Positions 1-11,036 of a stretch of 64,000 bases of DNA are shown piece after piece; position 1 is the first letter of the stretch; each line of letters opens with the position of its first letter. The stretch spans positions 1 through 64,000 of the forward strand of contig JADDMT010000067.1 in assembly GCA_021401465.1 (NCBI GenBank), given 5' to 3'. The notes under the pieces are model-generated. The model was given only the letters and a program-made list of their open reading frames with translations, did not search any database and was not told the DNA's origin. The DNA is from Teratosphaeria epicoccoides. Taxonomy: Eukaryota; Ascomycota; Dothideomycetes; Mycosphaerellales; Teratosphaeriaceae. A program made the position numbers and the translations under genes.

Positions 1-869
1 ATCGATTAAGTACTTCCTTCTACCCTTAGACAGATAGACAGACAGAACGCCTAAATCAGACGTTAGAACAGTACCTTCGATCCTATGTTAATAGGGACCA
101 GAACAACTAGGTAGAGTTGTTGCTAATAGCACAGCTCGCGTATAATAGTACGCCGGCAGAGTCGACAGGACTCTCGCCATTTCAGATGGCGTATAGATCA
201 GCTATGGAAGACGTTCTAGACGTCTTAGCTAGTAATCAGAACCTAGCAGTACTCGGACGAGCAGAACATCTACGCCGACTACAAACAGAAGCACGACTCG
301 ACCTGCAGTTCTATTAGCAGAACATGGCACAGTACGCGAATCGTAAGAGAATTAAGGGACTAATTCTAAAGGAGGGGGACAAGGTGTATCTCCTCCGCCG
401 TCACATCAAATCGGACAAACCGAGTAAAAAACTAGACGCTGTAAAACTAGGACCATTCAGGATCAAGGCTAAGACGGGACCAGTCAATTTTGAATTACAG
501 CTACCCGAGCAGATGAGAGTACACCCTGTGTTCCATGTCTCTCTGCTAGAACAAGCAGCGCCAGACGCCGCACTGCAATCAGAACCCTTACTACTCGACC
601 CTGAAGTAGAAGAACCGGAGTACTCTGTCGAAAGGATTATCGACACTCGCTAGCGGGACGGACAGCGACAGTACTTAGTAAAATGGGAAGGATATAGGAG
701 TACCGAGAACACCTAGGAACCCCTAGAACACCTGCGAAACTGTTAGCAAAAGATACGAAGTTTCGAGAAAGGAACGAACCTAGGAAGAAGATCCTAAGCC
801 ACGACTAGACTCCTGCGGGACGCTGTCGACCGGCTCGGCTATCACGCCATCCAGGAAACCCTAATATGA
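1..869 (+). pseudogene. E1 pol, C-terminal integrase and chromodomain, with in-frame stops
   Basis: One reading frame runs from the window edge to a TGA at 867-869. It reads as the integrase C-terminal region (AYNSTPAESTG near 145), an SH3-like part ending in HPVFHVSLLE (near 520-550), and a chromodomain containing YLVKWEGY (near 670-695). Integrase plus chromodomain is the hallmark of chromoviruses, where the chromodomain guides insertion to marked chromatin. The frame is interrupted by several TAG codons, for example at 316-318 and where the conserved chromodomain tryptophan is expected (near 714). These fit CAG-to-TAG or TGG-to-TAG changes. The same TAG at 316 is present in E2. Confidence 0.85.
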
Positions 870-1255
870 GGAGTTAGCGAAACCCTCTATTGCGCTCCAT
901 GTCGTAGGACTAAGAGCGAGACCCGCGGAAGGATCTAGGTTAAGAAGAAACCCGGCCTGCGCAAGAGCTTGTTCCTCGGCCTCCTCCTCCCTGATCTCGC
1001 GCTCCTCGAGAGCGCGACCATCTTCGACCTCCTAGTCGACTACGTCTAACTGTTTTCGAAGACGCATCTCCTTCGCATGCGCCTCTAGCATCTTCTGCGA
1101 AGCTTCGGCTAGGACTACCTTCGCACGATCGAGATCAGCAATTAGTCTTTTCCGCTAATCGCCTAACTTCTTCTATTCGACCTCTGTCACCTTCGCGTCG
1201 CAACTCCGACAGTTGCTAAAGTGACATTACAAACATTTCCCCAAGGAAATGTGTA
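861..1255 (-). pseudogene. Antisense Cys-cluster/coiled-coil gene of family 2 (copy in E1)
   Basis: On the minus strand a frame starts near 1255 and ends with TAG at 861-863, overlapping the last bases of pol tail to tail. It begins with a compact Cys/His cluster (two Cys three residues apart across a stop, then CHFSNCRSC), continues as a charged heptad-like helix (LEEREIREEEAEEQA near 960-1005) and ends in NSSY. TAG/TAA codons interrupt it. The same frame is readable in E2 (23836-24216). No catalytic motif is seen; a small zinc-binding, self-associating protein is an inference. Its start and any upstream exon were not found. Confidence 0.6.
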
Positions 1256-1491
1256 CCCGACAGACGAGCTTTAGCTCTTGACACTAAGTACAGGACTTTA
1301 TGCTGTCCTGGCCCTGACGATAGATTCGATTCGCGCGGCGTTTGCGTTTCTGCGTTAAAGGGGCGTTAGTGTCTAGAATGACACAAGGCAGTGATGTAGA
1401 AAGAGAAGACATCACAGTTTGAAAGAAGAAACAAGAGAAACCCCGCACTAATGAGGTAGCTTAGGGACGAGCTAGACTAAGAGGGGGATAG

Positions 1492-1981
1492 TGTCATGAG
1501 TGTCAGGAGTACTGTCCGGAGTACTATAGGATACAGGATCATGTAGGTCCTAAGTGCTATGAGTCATAGTACTGTCATAGGAGTACTATGAGTTATAGGC
1601 ATAGTCATAGAAGAAAGGATCTGTTATGTGAGGACAGATCCCTAGATCTGTAGGGGTAGTCTACAGATCTATAGGCTTGCAAGGAAGAAGGGATCTGTCA
1701 CGTGATGACAGACCCTTAGATCTGTAGGGTTAGTCTACAGATCTACAGACACGGATCTGTCGGGTCTGTCGATAGATCTAACAGAGCTGCTCTGTCGCTC
1801 TCTAGTATATAGGGATGGCTTTAGGACAGGTAGTTAGGAGCTTCGTGCTTAATCTCAATTCAATCCTCTCTTGCTTAGAGGAGAGTCAGTTACAAGGTTA
1901 ACTGCTATTATCGATATTCTTCACAGCTCCCGAGTCTAACACCTGGTCACCTTCCTGCCATCAGCACCTACCCTTATGACA
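1492..1981 (+). repeat. 3' LTR of E1 (490 bp)
   Basis: The LTR begins TGTCAT and ends ATGACA, giving a 6-bp inverted terminal repeat around the canonical TG...CA. It is preceded by a purine-rich tract (AAGAGGGGGATAG). Inside are near-duplicate blocks (GGATCTGT...CAGATCTATAG near 1617-1670 and 1689-1745). The partner LTR is outside the window, so the boundaries rest on the termini and the sharp change into fragment D. Confidence 0.75.
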
Positions 1982-2867
1982 GCTAGCCTCGCTAAGTAGC
2001 TTGGCTGTCCCTATTTAGTCGTGACTATGAAGAACATGTCGCAGAACCTTAGGGTAGTAGGAAAGTACGCGGACGCTCTACGCGCGCTACTCGAAACAGC
2101 AGGAGCGTATTCCTAGCGCGGGCCTCGCCAAATTTCTATGCTAGTAGGCTAGCATGAGTACAGTTAGCGTACATGCGTAACAGCCGCGTTATCCGTTATT
2201 ACATTATTCGGTCCCCCTTGTAAGTTAACTAAAGGCAGGTACTCTGCGCATGTAGTTCAAGTTACTAGCTTAACGGTTGCAGTAGGTAACAGGGGGGCTG
2301 TCAGAGGGTATAAAAACCTCGTTGCTTCCTAAACTTTCCTGTTCTAAGACACTAACATTAACCTCCGCTCCTACTTCGCTTAGCTTGCGCCTCGCTATGT
2401 CTGTAGGTCTAAACTAGAGCTTCTTCTTCTTTAATTAATTAATTAAGATCAACTAACTCATCTTAGCCATAATAGCTCATGTGTTGCAGACTAAGTTCGA
2501 CGCTACTCGCTCTGCCCGCGATTGTCGCTTATGTCGACAATGCCTTGACAACCTTAGTAGCCAAGCTGCACACATTTCTCCTCTGCGTGTTAGTAAGGCG
2601 TCCCCTACCCGCGAGGTATGCGTGACTTGTACTAACTAAAGCGTAGCCGAGATCTGCGTCAGCGGATTTGATAAGGGCGGTGTCTACTATAATTGTGTTA
2701 ACTGTAATAGCAAGCATCAAAAATGCTAAGACCTCCCTAAAGAGGTATACGGCGAGTACAACTAGCTCTGCTGTAACATCGATGACTTCTAGAGTACGCG
2801 CGACAAGGGGGTTACTAAAGGCACTCTAACTATAAACAGGCTATAGGCTAAGTACCGCGAGGTACTC
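1982..2867 (+). mobile_element. Fragment D: piece of a family-1 element (start of its antisense gene), RIP-mutated
   Basis: This stretch matches 3537-4421 of copy A in the same order and orientation but carries more C-to-T and G-to-A changes. It includes the TATA box of the antisense gene (2309-2316), its 5' leader and the first ~130 codons. The start codon is destroyed (ATG in copy A is ATA at 2472-2474, a TpG-to-TpA change). Two cysteine codons that copy A has lost are still present here, so D is useful for inferring the ancestral Cys pattern. It is cut at 2867 by the LTR of copy A. Confidence 0.85.
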
Positions 2868-3227
2868 TGATATAGATGTATGTGCTATATGATATGAAAA
2901 TATCTCGCAGTGTGACAGAGTAATCCGACCTTTTAGTAGGTACAAGACAGCGCTGCTTTCTGCTTATCGCAGAGGTGGCGCTAAGGGTGCTTATAACCCC
3001 TGACGCTCCTCAATTAGGGAAAGCATGTCCGAGCCTAACCCCGTAGGGGTACCGTAGGGTCAGCGACGTGGGGGCGTCCTACGTCGACAACTGATCCTAC
3101 TCGGACGACATACGAGCCAACGTATGTACGAAGGACCCCCTTGCCATATGTGGCAGGGTCACTACATGCCAAGGGCGGCCATTAGAACCCATGCGGTTCA
3201 AATGGTCCCCTAGTATCAACCGTATCA
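2868..3227 (-). repeat. 3' LTR of copy A (360 bp)
   Basis: In element orientation it begins TGATACGG (at 3227) and ends ATATCA (at 2868), i.e. TG...CA. It is the same length as the LTRs of copy B and the other LTR of copy A. A purine tract (AGGAGGAGGGGCAG read on the minus strand) abuts it at about 3228-3241, as expected for the plus-strand primer site. Confidence 0.92.
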
Positions 3228-3862
3228 CTGCCCCTCCTCCTATGAGGATGTCCCTAGCCTTACTAAGTGACGCACGCGGAACATATAGGGTACGGGATGT
3301 GGCACACTCACACCGCGCAAGGGTGAATAGGTAGATAGCCTGCGTAACATGTGTCATGCGCACACCTTAATACCTTCGTAGCGAGTGCAGGGCGGAGGCT
3401 GCTAACTCGGGCGGGTTTCAATCCGTCACATGTTAGGCAGCTTCGCAACACCTTTGCTTCACATGCGGATCGAGATATCAGGAAACTACGAGTACGTACT
3501 TCGGTCAATCCTTGAAATTATAGGGCGAGCATGCGCGCCGGCCTCGCCAAGTAGCTTGGCCGTCCCTATTTAGTCGTGACCGTGAAGAACGTGTCGCAGA
3601 ACCTTAGGGTAGTAGGAAAGTACGCGGACGCTCTGCGCGCGCCGCTCGAAACGGCAGGAGCGCGCTCCTGGCGCGGGCCTCGTCACATTTCCATGCTAGT
3701 AGGCTAGCACGAGTGCGGTCGGCGCACATGCGTGACGGCCGCGTTATCTGTTATTGCATCATTCGGTCCCCTTGTAAGTTAACTAGAGGCAGGTACTCTG
3801 CGCATGTAGTTCGAGTCACTAGCTCAACGGTTGCGGTAGGCAACAGGGGGGCTGTCAGAGGG

Positions 3863-3870
3863 TATAAAAA
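3863..3870 (+). promoter_or_regulatory. TATA box of the antisense gene, copy A
   Basis: TATAAAAA lies 156 bp upstream of the ATG at 4026, in the antisense gene's own direction. It is conserved in fragment D (2309-2316) and copy B (20455-20462, reverse complement). It is followed by a pyrimidine-rich leader. It suggests a promoter independent of the LTR. Confidence 0.6.
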
Positions 3871-4025
3871 CCTCGTCGCTTCCTAAACTTTCCTGTTCCA
3901 AGACACTAACATCGACCTCCGCTCCTACTTCGCTTAGCTTGCGCCTCGCCGTGTCTGCGGGTCTGTACCGGAGCTCCTTCTTCTTTAATCAATCAATCAA
4001 GATCAATCAACCTGTCTTAGCTATA

Positions 4026-5522
4026 ATGGCTCATGTGCTGCAGACTAAGTTCGACGCTACTCGCTCTGCCCGCGATCGTCGCTCGTGTCGACGATGCCTC
4101 GACAACCTTAGTAGCCAAGCTGCACACATCTCTCCTCCGCGTGTTAGTAAGGCGTCCCCTACCCGCGAGGTATGCGTGACTTATACTAACCGAAGCGTAG
4201 CTAAGATCTACGTCAGCGGGTTTAATGAGGGCAGTGTCTACCGCAATTGTGTCAACTGTAATGGCAAGCATCAAAAATGCCAAGACCTCCCTAAAGAGGT
4301 GTATAGCGAGTACAACTAGCTCTGCCGTAACATCGATGACTTCTAGAGTGCGCGCGACGAGGGGATTGCTGAAGGCACTCCGACTATGAACAGGCTACAG
4401 GCTAAGTACCGCGAGGCACTCGCCTACCTGCTCGGCGCCCTCTTGTGCTTCACCGCGACTGCTAACCGTTCTCATGGCGGCGTTCGCTTCGACTCTCTGC
4501 TGACAGGCGAAAACGTTTGTCTGGGTCTAATCGCAGACTTAGTCTAGAAGATCTTGAAGGTACTAACCGTTAGGGTCGAGACCTTCGCCATAGTACGCAT
4601 ATAGTGCGGGTACCCTCTAAGTATGAAATGCTGACTTTTCCGCTAGGCTAACGTTAGCGTCGAGAAGTATCCGACTAGCCGTCAGCGTTAGCAACTCGGG
4701 GCCCTTGCCTCTATTGACGATGACTTCGAAACGCGGATGATCCGCAAGAAGGTCATCAAGCAATTCGCCGCTCCTGCCGCTAAGGCCACGCCCTAGCGCC
4801 GTACCGAGAGGCAGCCTGCCTCTAAGCTAGTCCCGAGGACTAAGCCGTAAGTTACTCACTCGAATCCTGTCGCGTGCGTACAGCTAACACATTATAGCGC
4901 CGCCGCCTACGCCGCCTCGACGCTACTGTCTAAGAAGAAGAAGAGGGCCAGGGCCGAAATTGAGGTCAGCGACGAGGAAGCCGAGCCTTCCCCGCTTGCG
5001 ACCCGCACTACGTCTGTCAAGACGCTAAGGCATAAGCCTCTAGGCCAGATCTTTGAGGATGAGGAGGATGACGACGTTCAGGATACCTTCGGTCCTGACG
5101 TGATCCCTTCGCGCCGTAGTGTCACCGCACTAGTTGCGCCTGAGGGAGACACCGAGTCCGATGATGTGGTCGACACTCGTGTCAAGAAGCGCAAGATGAT
5201 CTCGAGGGCCGAGCGCGACAGCCGCAAGCGCGCTCGAGTCTCTTCGCCTTCTGATGCTAAGGATGAGGTAGTCGTCGCGACTAGGCGCGGTGAGGGTGTC
5301 GCTAGTTCTCTAGCTACTATAGGCTCCGAAGACGAGCTCCCTCGCAACCTACTAAAGAAGAAGATGCCGGCCTCTCTTCGTGGCGTTGCTACCCCCGTTA
5401 CTCATGGTCGCTTCGGGGTGTTTAGTAGACCCCGTGCAGGTAGGCAGTCCCTAGCGGACCGTAACAAGAAAGACTCTCCTGCTTCGGGTTCGGTCAGGAA
5501 GCCCCCGACTAGTAGTCGCTAA
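4026..5522 (+). pseudogene. Antisense Cys-rich extra gene of family 1 (copy A), interrupted by stops
   Basis: This gene sits between pol and the 3' LTR on the strand opposite to gag-pol. Taking ATG 4026 and removing a 51-bp intron (4847-4897), one frame runs to TAA 5520-5522, about 481 codons, broken by several TAG and one TGA. The N-terminal ~100 residues carry Cys pairs: CRRC, a CVTC pair (Cys in copies B and D, Tyr here) and CVNCNGKHQKC, a pattern typical of zinc binding. The C-terminal half is Lys/Arg/Ser-rich with acidic runs (EDEEDDD) and a basic KKRK block, suggesting a nuclear or nucleic-acid-associated protein. I recognise no family and assign no function. It converges on pol with about 140 bp between the stop codons. 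Confidence 0.7.
4847..4897 (+). other. Intron in the antisense gene (copy A)
   Basis: GTAAGT at 4847-4852, a GCTAACA branch-point-like site at 4883-4889 and TAG ending at 4897 give a 51-bp intron of standard fungal form. It removes an in-frame TAA and preserves the frame. The matching segment in copy B (19428-19478, minus) keeps all three signals. Spliced in this direction, it can only serve a transcript antisense to the retrotransposon RNA. Confidence 0.7.
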
Positions 5523-5662
5523 GCATTAGCTACGAAGCTAATCTGAGCATGTCTCTTGTTCTTCTTGGGTTTATTCTGGGTGTGCCTTTAGGCATCAATG
5601 ATGTATGAGTAGGGCGTTTGCTTCTCGTTATCGCTTCGCGCGTCATGCGCTACATACACGTG

Positions 5663-8600
5663 TTAAGAATTCTGCTCTAGAACCCTCATCTTCCTACGAA
5701 TCGACCTTCTCAAGCCCTGCTCACGCTTCCTCCGCTCTTCGAATTCACGAATAGCTTCCGGAGCGTTCTTGCAGTCTTTAGCCGGAACCTATTATGTGTA
5801 CTTAGGTAGGTATCCTTTCTACTTTACTAGATAGTACGTTGCGCCCTTGCGCCGCATACTGTCCTTAATACCCTCGACTTCCTACTCTTCGTTCTCTTCT
5901 GCTACTAGCATCGGGTCCGCGGGCTCTTCGCCCTCGCGCTATACCCATGGTTCGAGTAGAGATACGTAGAAGACGTCGTGCACACGATACGACGATGGCA
6001 ACGATAGCCGGTATGCCTGCGAGCCTATCGCGTCGCGTATCCGGAAGGGTCCGACGAACCTTGGCGTCATCTTCTTGCTCGGAAGTTTCAGCTTGAGATT
6101 CTTCGTCGACAGTAACACCTTCGTACTAACTGCGTACTACATCGGTTTAGCACGGGCGTTATTATGTTTAATCTGGGATTCTGAGGCCTTTTTCTAGTGT
6201 TCCATTAGCACCGAATGTACCTCGCGCATACGCCGCGCTAATTCCGTGGCGGCCGGCACCCTCTCCTCAGAAGACTCGTCCCGAGGCGGTTCTAGGTGTA
6301 TTTCTAGATCAAAGCCATAGAGAATCTAAAATGGCGACATGCGCATAGCAGCATGCACGCTGTTATTGACTGCAAATTCCGCCATAGGAATTGCGTCAGC
6401 CTAGGCATCCTGGTTCTTAGCGTAGTAGCACCGAAGGTACTACTCAAGAGTCTAGTTCATACGTTCAGTCTGACCATCAGTCTGTAGATGGAATGCTGTA
6501 CTTAGGCGGTACTTGACACGCGCCTTAAACACAAATTCTTGCTAGTATTCACTAGTAAAGACAGAACCTCGATCTAATAGGATACTTCGGGGGACACTAA
6601 AGCGCCATATAACTTTGTCGCGAAGTAGCCGCGCAAGCTCGCCGCTTGTGCACTTTTTCGTACATAGGATGAAGATATTCATCTTCGAGTATCAGTCGAC
6701 TACTATAAGGACAGCATTAACCACATCGCCTTTCTACTTTGCTAGCGGCAAATCGGTAATGAAATCCATGGTCAAGTCTTGCTATGGTCTCTCTGGCAGT
6801 AGGAGCGCCTGAGCATCGCCGTAGGGGCGATGGCGCCGAGATTTGCTAATCTGGCACGTCTGGCAGGATTTGACATAGTCAGAGACATCCTGTTCTAGCG
6901 TAGGCTACTAGTATTTGCGTCCGAGAAGTGCGTTTGTCTTCTCTACGCCAAAATGGCCCGCGAGTTCATCGTCATGATAAATACAGAGGAGCTGCGAACG
7001 GAGTACGCGGTTAGCGGGTACGTAGAGCCTATTGTCAAAGTACCACAAATCGCCCGACTTGGTCTAGTACTTCGGACCGCCTGCGGTGTCCTAGAGGGCT
7101 ACACCCTCATTAATCAACTCCGGTTCTCGCTCTTGTAACCGCTAAATAAGTCTCGAGACTTCTTTAAAGGGTTCTTTAGACATCGCATGCTCACCGCATG
7201 TAAGCCGGTTAACTACCGCACGGATCGAGCTAGACACGGTCGCCACAACTGCCGGATAGGAGGGTTCGTCACTAGCGGAGGCTGTGAGGCCCCATTGGAC
7301 CCGCAGTCGGCCTACAAGAGGAGCTAACGACAGATCGCTGCCCTAAACTGCAAGCTTCGTTTGCAGCGTAGGGAGAAGCTGTCAGTTACCCTCTTCCCTA
7401 GTGTCGTAGTCCGGTCGTCGCGAAGGACCGTCGGCCGGATTCGTCTTTCCGGAACGATGCTAGATAACGAAGTCAAAGCTAGCGAGGAAAGTCGCCTACC
7501 TTGCTTGCCGACTACTTAGCTGCTTCACGCCCATGAAGCCGCGAAGGTTGTTATAGTCGGTAAGCACCTTAATAGGGTGCGCTGCGCCTTCGAGGTAGTG
7601 TCGGTACTCCTTGAAGCCGTCAACAATAGCCAAAAGCTCTTAGTCGTGAGTCTCGTAGTTAAGCTTAGCGCCCTGCATCTTCCGCGACTAGAAGGCAATC
7701 GGGTACTATCGCGCACTGCCTTCGTGCGACTAGAGCTGCGATATAATTGCGGCTATTGCGAATTTTGAAGCATCGGTCTCTATCCGGATCTTCGCAGCGG
7801 GGTCAAAGTGCCGAAGTATAGGCGCAGTTTGAAAAGCTGCTTTAAGTTCAGAGAAGGCCTTGCTCTAAGCCTCCTCCTAAGGCACTTTCCCTGGCTTTTT
7901 TCCTCGAATCGCGCCCTTTGCGAGGGCCGTGAGGGGAGCCACGATCTTCGAGTAAGATCGTATGAATCTGCAGTAGAAGTTAGTAAATCCTAGGAACACC
8001 TGCACTTCTCGGAGGGTAGTTAGCCGCGGCTACTCCGCGATTGCGGACACCCTTTAGTCATCCATGATGACTCCTTCTGTAGAGACGATGTATCCGAGAA
8101 ACTCAATCCTATCCGTCAGGAATGAGCACTTCTTTAGGTTCGCGTAGAGGGCGAACTTGCGGAGCCGTTCGAGCACTATACTTAGATGCCGCATATGCTC
8201 CTCCTTCGAGTCGGAATAGACTAGTATATCGTCTAAATACACTACGTAGCAGGTGTCAACGAGGCCGGCTAGGGCCCGGTTAATATACGCTTAGAACGTC
8301 GCTAGTGCGTTAGTCAAGCCAAACAGCATCACTGTATACTTAAAGTGTCCGTACCGCGTTCGGAATGCGGTCTTCTACTTGTCGCCCTTTCAGATTAGTA
8401 TCCGGTAGTAGGCGTCCTTCAAGTCGATAGACGAGAAGATGGCGGCGCAACCAAGGCGGTCAAGCGTCTCGCTAATAAGTAGTAGGGGGCAGCGGTTCTT
8501 CTAGGTTACCGCGTTAAGGCCCCTATAGTTAACGCATAGGCGGAGCGTGTTGTCCTTCTTCAGGACGAACATAACTAACGCTCTAGCCTCGCTGTCGCTT

Positions 8601-10627
8601 CGTCAGATCCACGCGTTCCTTTGCGCCTTGTAGAGGTAGTCTCGAAGTGTTTCGAGCTGCGATTCCGACATAGGGTACAGAGGTCGATGCGGAGGATTGT
8701 AACCCTCCTTAAGGTTAATCGCATGTTCCGCGTCTAGGGCCCGGGCATGGGCCGCAGCCTCTGCGTCGAAAATGTCGGCGTATTCCTCTAACTTAGGCGG
8801 AAGGGTAACGTCTTCCTTGACGTTCCGTATGCGGACCGCATACACGCATTAGACCTTCTTCATGTCCTTGTAGAAGCTATGTGCGTCACGCATCCGCACT
8901 GCAGGAACTTCGCCTATAGAGCCGTAGAACTAGTTGTTAGTAGCTCTATCAACAACGACTCCCTGCTTGTGGCGCCAAGGGCGGCCGAGCAGGAGCTCCT
9001 TATCAGGAACGTCTTCAGCGTAGAAGACTTCGTTAGTCTCGCGCACTTCTCCCGAGGAGTCCGCGAGTTAGAGGCGCACGTTGTACGCGCCTCGAGCCGC
9101 TACGCCTTCGCCCCGAAAAGACTTCATGGTAGGCAGCAGGGCTCCTAGGATCGGCTTCAAACCGAGCCGTACGATTACCCTCTAGGGTATCACGTTGACC
9201 TCCGCAAGGTCATCTAACATACAGTCTACTAGCTCGAGCGAGCCATTAACTCGGACCGCGCCAGATAGGCGCCGCGCAGGCCACGAGTCTACACTATCGG
9301 TGACAGACAGCTTGGATACCCGCGGTAGCTATTCGGTTGTCTCGGGCTTGTCCTTCTTTCGCCTCCCCTCCAGGGAGGTTTCGGACACCTTGCTTACCTT
9401 CTTCCTATCACTTCGTTTAGGACAGCGAGCCGCCTAGTAGTCCCTCGCTCCACAGATGTGGCAGCTACTCGGAGGCTTCTCGCCACTGTCTTTTGGCTCG
9501 GAGGGCTTGCTCCTCTAGAATGAACTACCGCGTTAGACGTAGCCCCTAGGGCGCTTGTAATAGCGGCCCTTCGGTAGGTCCTCGGGGCTTAGACGCTTAT
9601 TGTCCTTACTGCCCGATTTTCCATTTCGCTTTAAGGTGATTTCCATACGTGTCGCAAGGGACACGAGGTCTTGCCGAGTTGTCGGAAGTTCATGAAAAGT
9701 CATGATCATGTTCTGAAGATCGTCATCGAGTTTGACGAGCAAGTGCCGCACGCGTTACGTCTCGGTATAGGGTAGCATCTGTCCCTCGAGCGTGGCGAGA
9801 TAGGTTGCGAAGCTAGAGGTTATTTGTCCCTTCCCCTGCTTAGCCTTCTCGTACTCGACAGACACGGTAAGGGCGCGATTCCCCGGATCCTCGACCTAGT
9901 CGACACAGAACTAGCGAAAGTCCGCCTACGTATACGTTCTGTCATAGACCCGCATAAGGTCATACCGCTCATGCTAATTGTTGCGAGGTTCCTTATCCTC
10001 TTCGAGCCACATCACACTGAAGGCGACTCGTTTGCCCTCTGTGGAATATCCGCGTAGGTTGAGCACGAAAACTGCCTCACACGCCTGCAAGAAAGTTCGA
10101 GCCTCCTTCAAGGTGTCTCCCTTGAACGGCTTCGGGTTGCGTGCGTTACGACTACCTCCTAGTTAGCCTACTATGGCCCCGAATTCAGGTACTAAGTTCG
10201 CGGGCACACGCGGAGGGTCTGCGCCTCCCGGTAAGTTGTCTTCGCGGGTCCCTGGCGTGAAATCTCGCTAGATTTCTTCGTCCGCTAGTTCGTTAGTACC
10301 GCTCATGGCGACGTCTTCGTCGTCCTCGCCGTTGTCGCTGCTAGGAGCGGTGCGGCTCTGGCTCTAGTTCGCAAGGCAGTTCGCGACCTAATTGACAATC
10401 ATGGCTACGAGGGCCGGGTCGATAGTCGGGGTTAGCTGCGGTCCCTGTGCGGGGGGTCTATTGCCTAGTCCGCCGCGTAATTGTCCTCTAGCGGAACTGT
10501 CGCTCGATGCAGTGTCGCTCGCAGCGGTTACTTCTGCGGGCTAGTTACTCGGGCTAGCTTCGCCATCGCGGGCGCTCGGGATGGCGCTCGCTACGCGTTA
10601 GTTGCGAGTTCGTGGTACTCTAGACAT
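5663..10627 (-). pseudogene. Copy A gag-pol, single frame with many stops
   Basis: The gag-pol frame starts at ATG 10625-10627 and ends at 5663, the same 1655 codons as in copy B. It encodes gag with a CCHC knuckle, protease, reverse transcriptase (YLDDILVYS, near 8215-8245), RNase H, integrase and a C-terminal chromodomain. The catalytic glutamate of integrase is still GAA (6464-6466, reverse complement), whereas copy B has AAA. Most interruptions are TAG and are shared with copy B. A single gag-pol frame is the arrangement of Tf1/sushi-type elements. Confidence 0.88.
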
Positions 10628-10676
10628 ATCGTAGTATTCTCTGCTAGACTGCAAAGCAGGGGGGAGAAAGCAGAAC

Positions 10677-11036
10677 TAATATAGATGTATGTGCTATATG
10701 ATATGAAAATATCTCGTAGTGTGACAGAGTAATCCGACCTTTTAGTAGGTACAAGACAGCGCTGCTTTCTGCTTATCGCAGAGGTGGCGCTAAGGGTGCT
10801 TATAACCCCCGACGCTCCTCAATTAGGGAAAGCATGTCCGAGCCTAACCCCGTAGGGGTACCGTAGGGTCAGCGACGTAGGGGCGTCCTACGTCGACAAC
10901 TGATCCTACTCGGACGACATACAAGCCAACGTATGTACGAAGGACCCCCTTGCCATATGTGGCAGGGTTACTGCATGCCAAGGGCGGCCATTAGAACCCA
11001 TGCGGTTCAAATGGTCCCCTAGTATCAACCGTATCA
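10677..11036 (-). repeat. 5' LTR of copy A (360 bp)
   Basis: Nearly identical to 2868-3227. Its downstream terminus (element orientation) reads TA instead of CA, a CpA-to-TpA change also seen in the 5' LTR of copy B. The primer-binding region follows it at about 10664-10676. Confidence 0.92.

Larger units (their letters stand above)
1..1981 (+). mobile_element. Ty3/gypsy chromovirus E1 (family 2), 3' part, entering from the left edge
   Basis: This is the 3' end of an LTR retrotransposon: end of integrase, chromodomain, an antisense extra gene, a polypurine stretch (about 1481-1491) and a 490-bp 3' LTR. The 5' part lies outside the window. It matches 22975-24216 (element E2) in the same order and is less mutated than that copy. 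It ends at 1981 directly against fragment D of family 1, so it appears to have inserted into a family-1 element; its target duplication cannot be checked because the left end is missing. Confidence 0.88.
2868..11036 (-). mobile_element. Family-1 chromovirus, copy A, full length (8169 bp)
   Basis: A complete LTR retrotransposon in minus orientation: 5' LTR 10677-11036, gag-pol 10627-5663, an antisense extra gene on the plus strand 4026-5522, and 3' LTR 2868-3227. It has exactly the length of copy B, and every landmark maps by B = 24325 - A, so there is no net indel between them. The 5-bp flanks do not match: TACTC on the left (inside fragment D) and GAACG on the right (inside E2 gag). This is unlike a simple insertion and suggests recombination between two elements. 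Confidence 0.93.

Noticed and set aside
2868..3227. Repeated 360-bp blocks as a regulatory or CRISPR-like array
   Set aside because: They are the LTRs of family-1 elements, with TG...CA ends and fixed positions relative to gag-pol. No CRISPR array is expected or seen.
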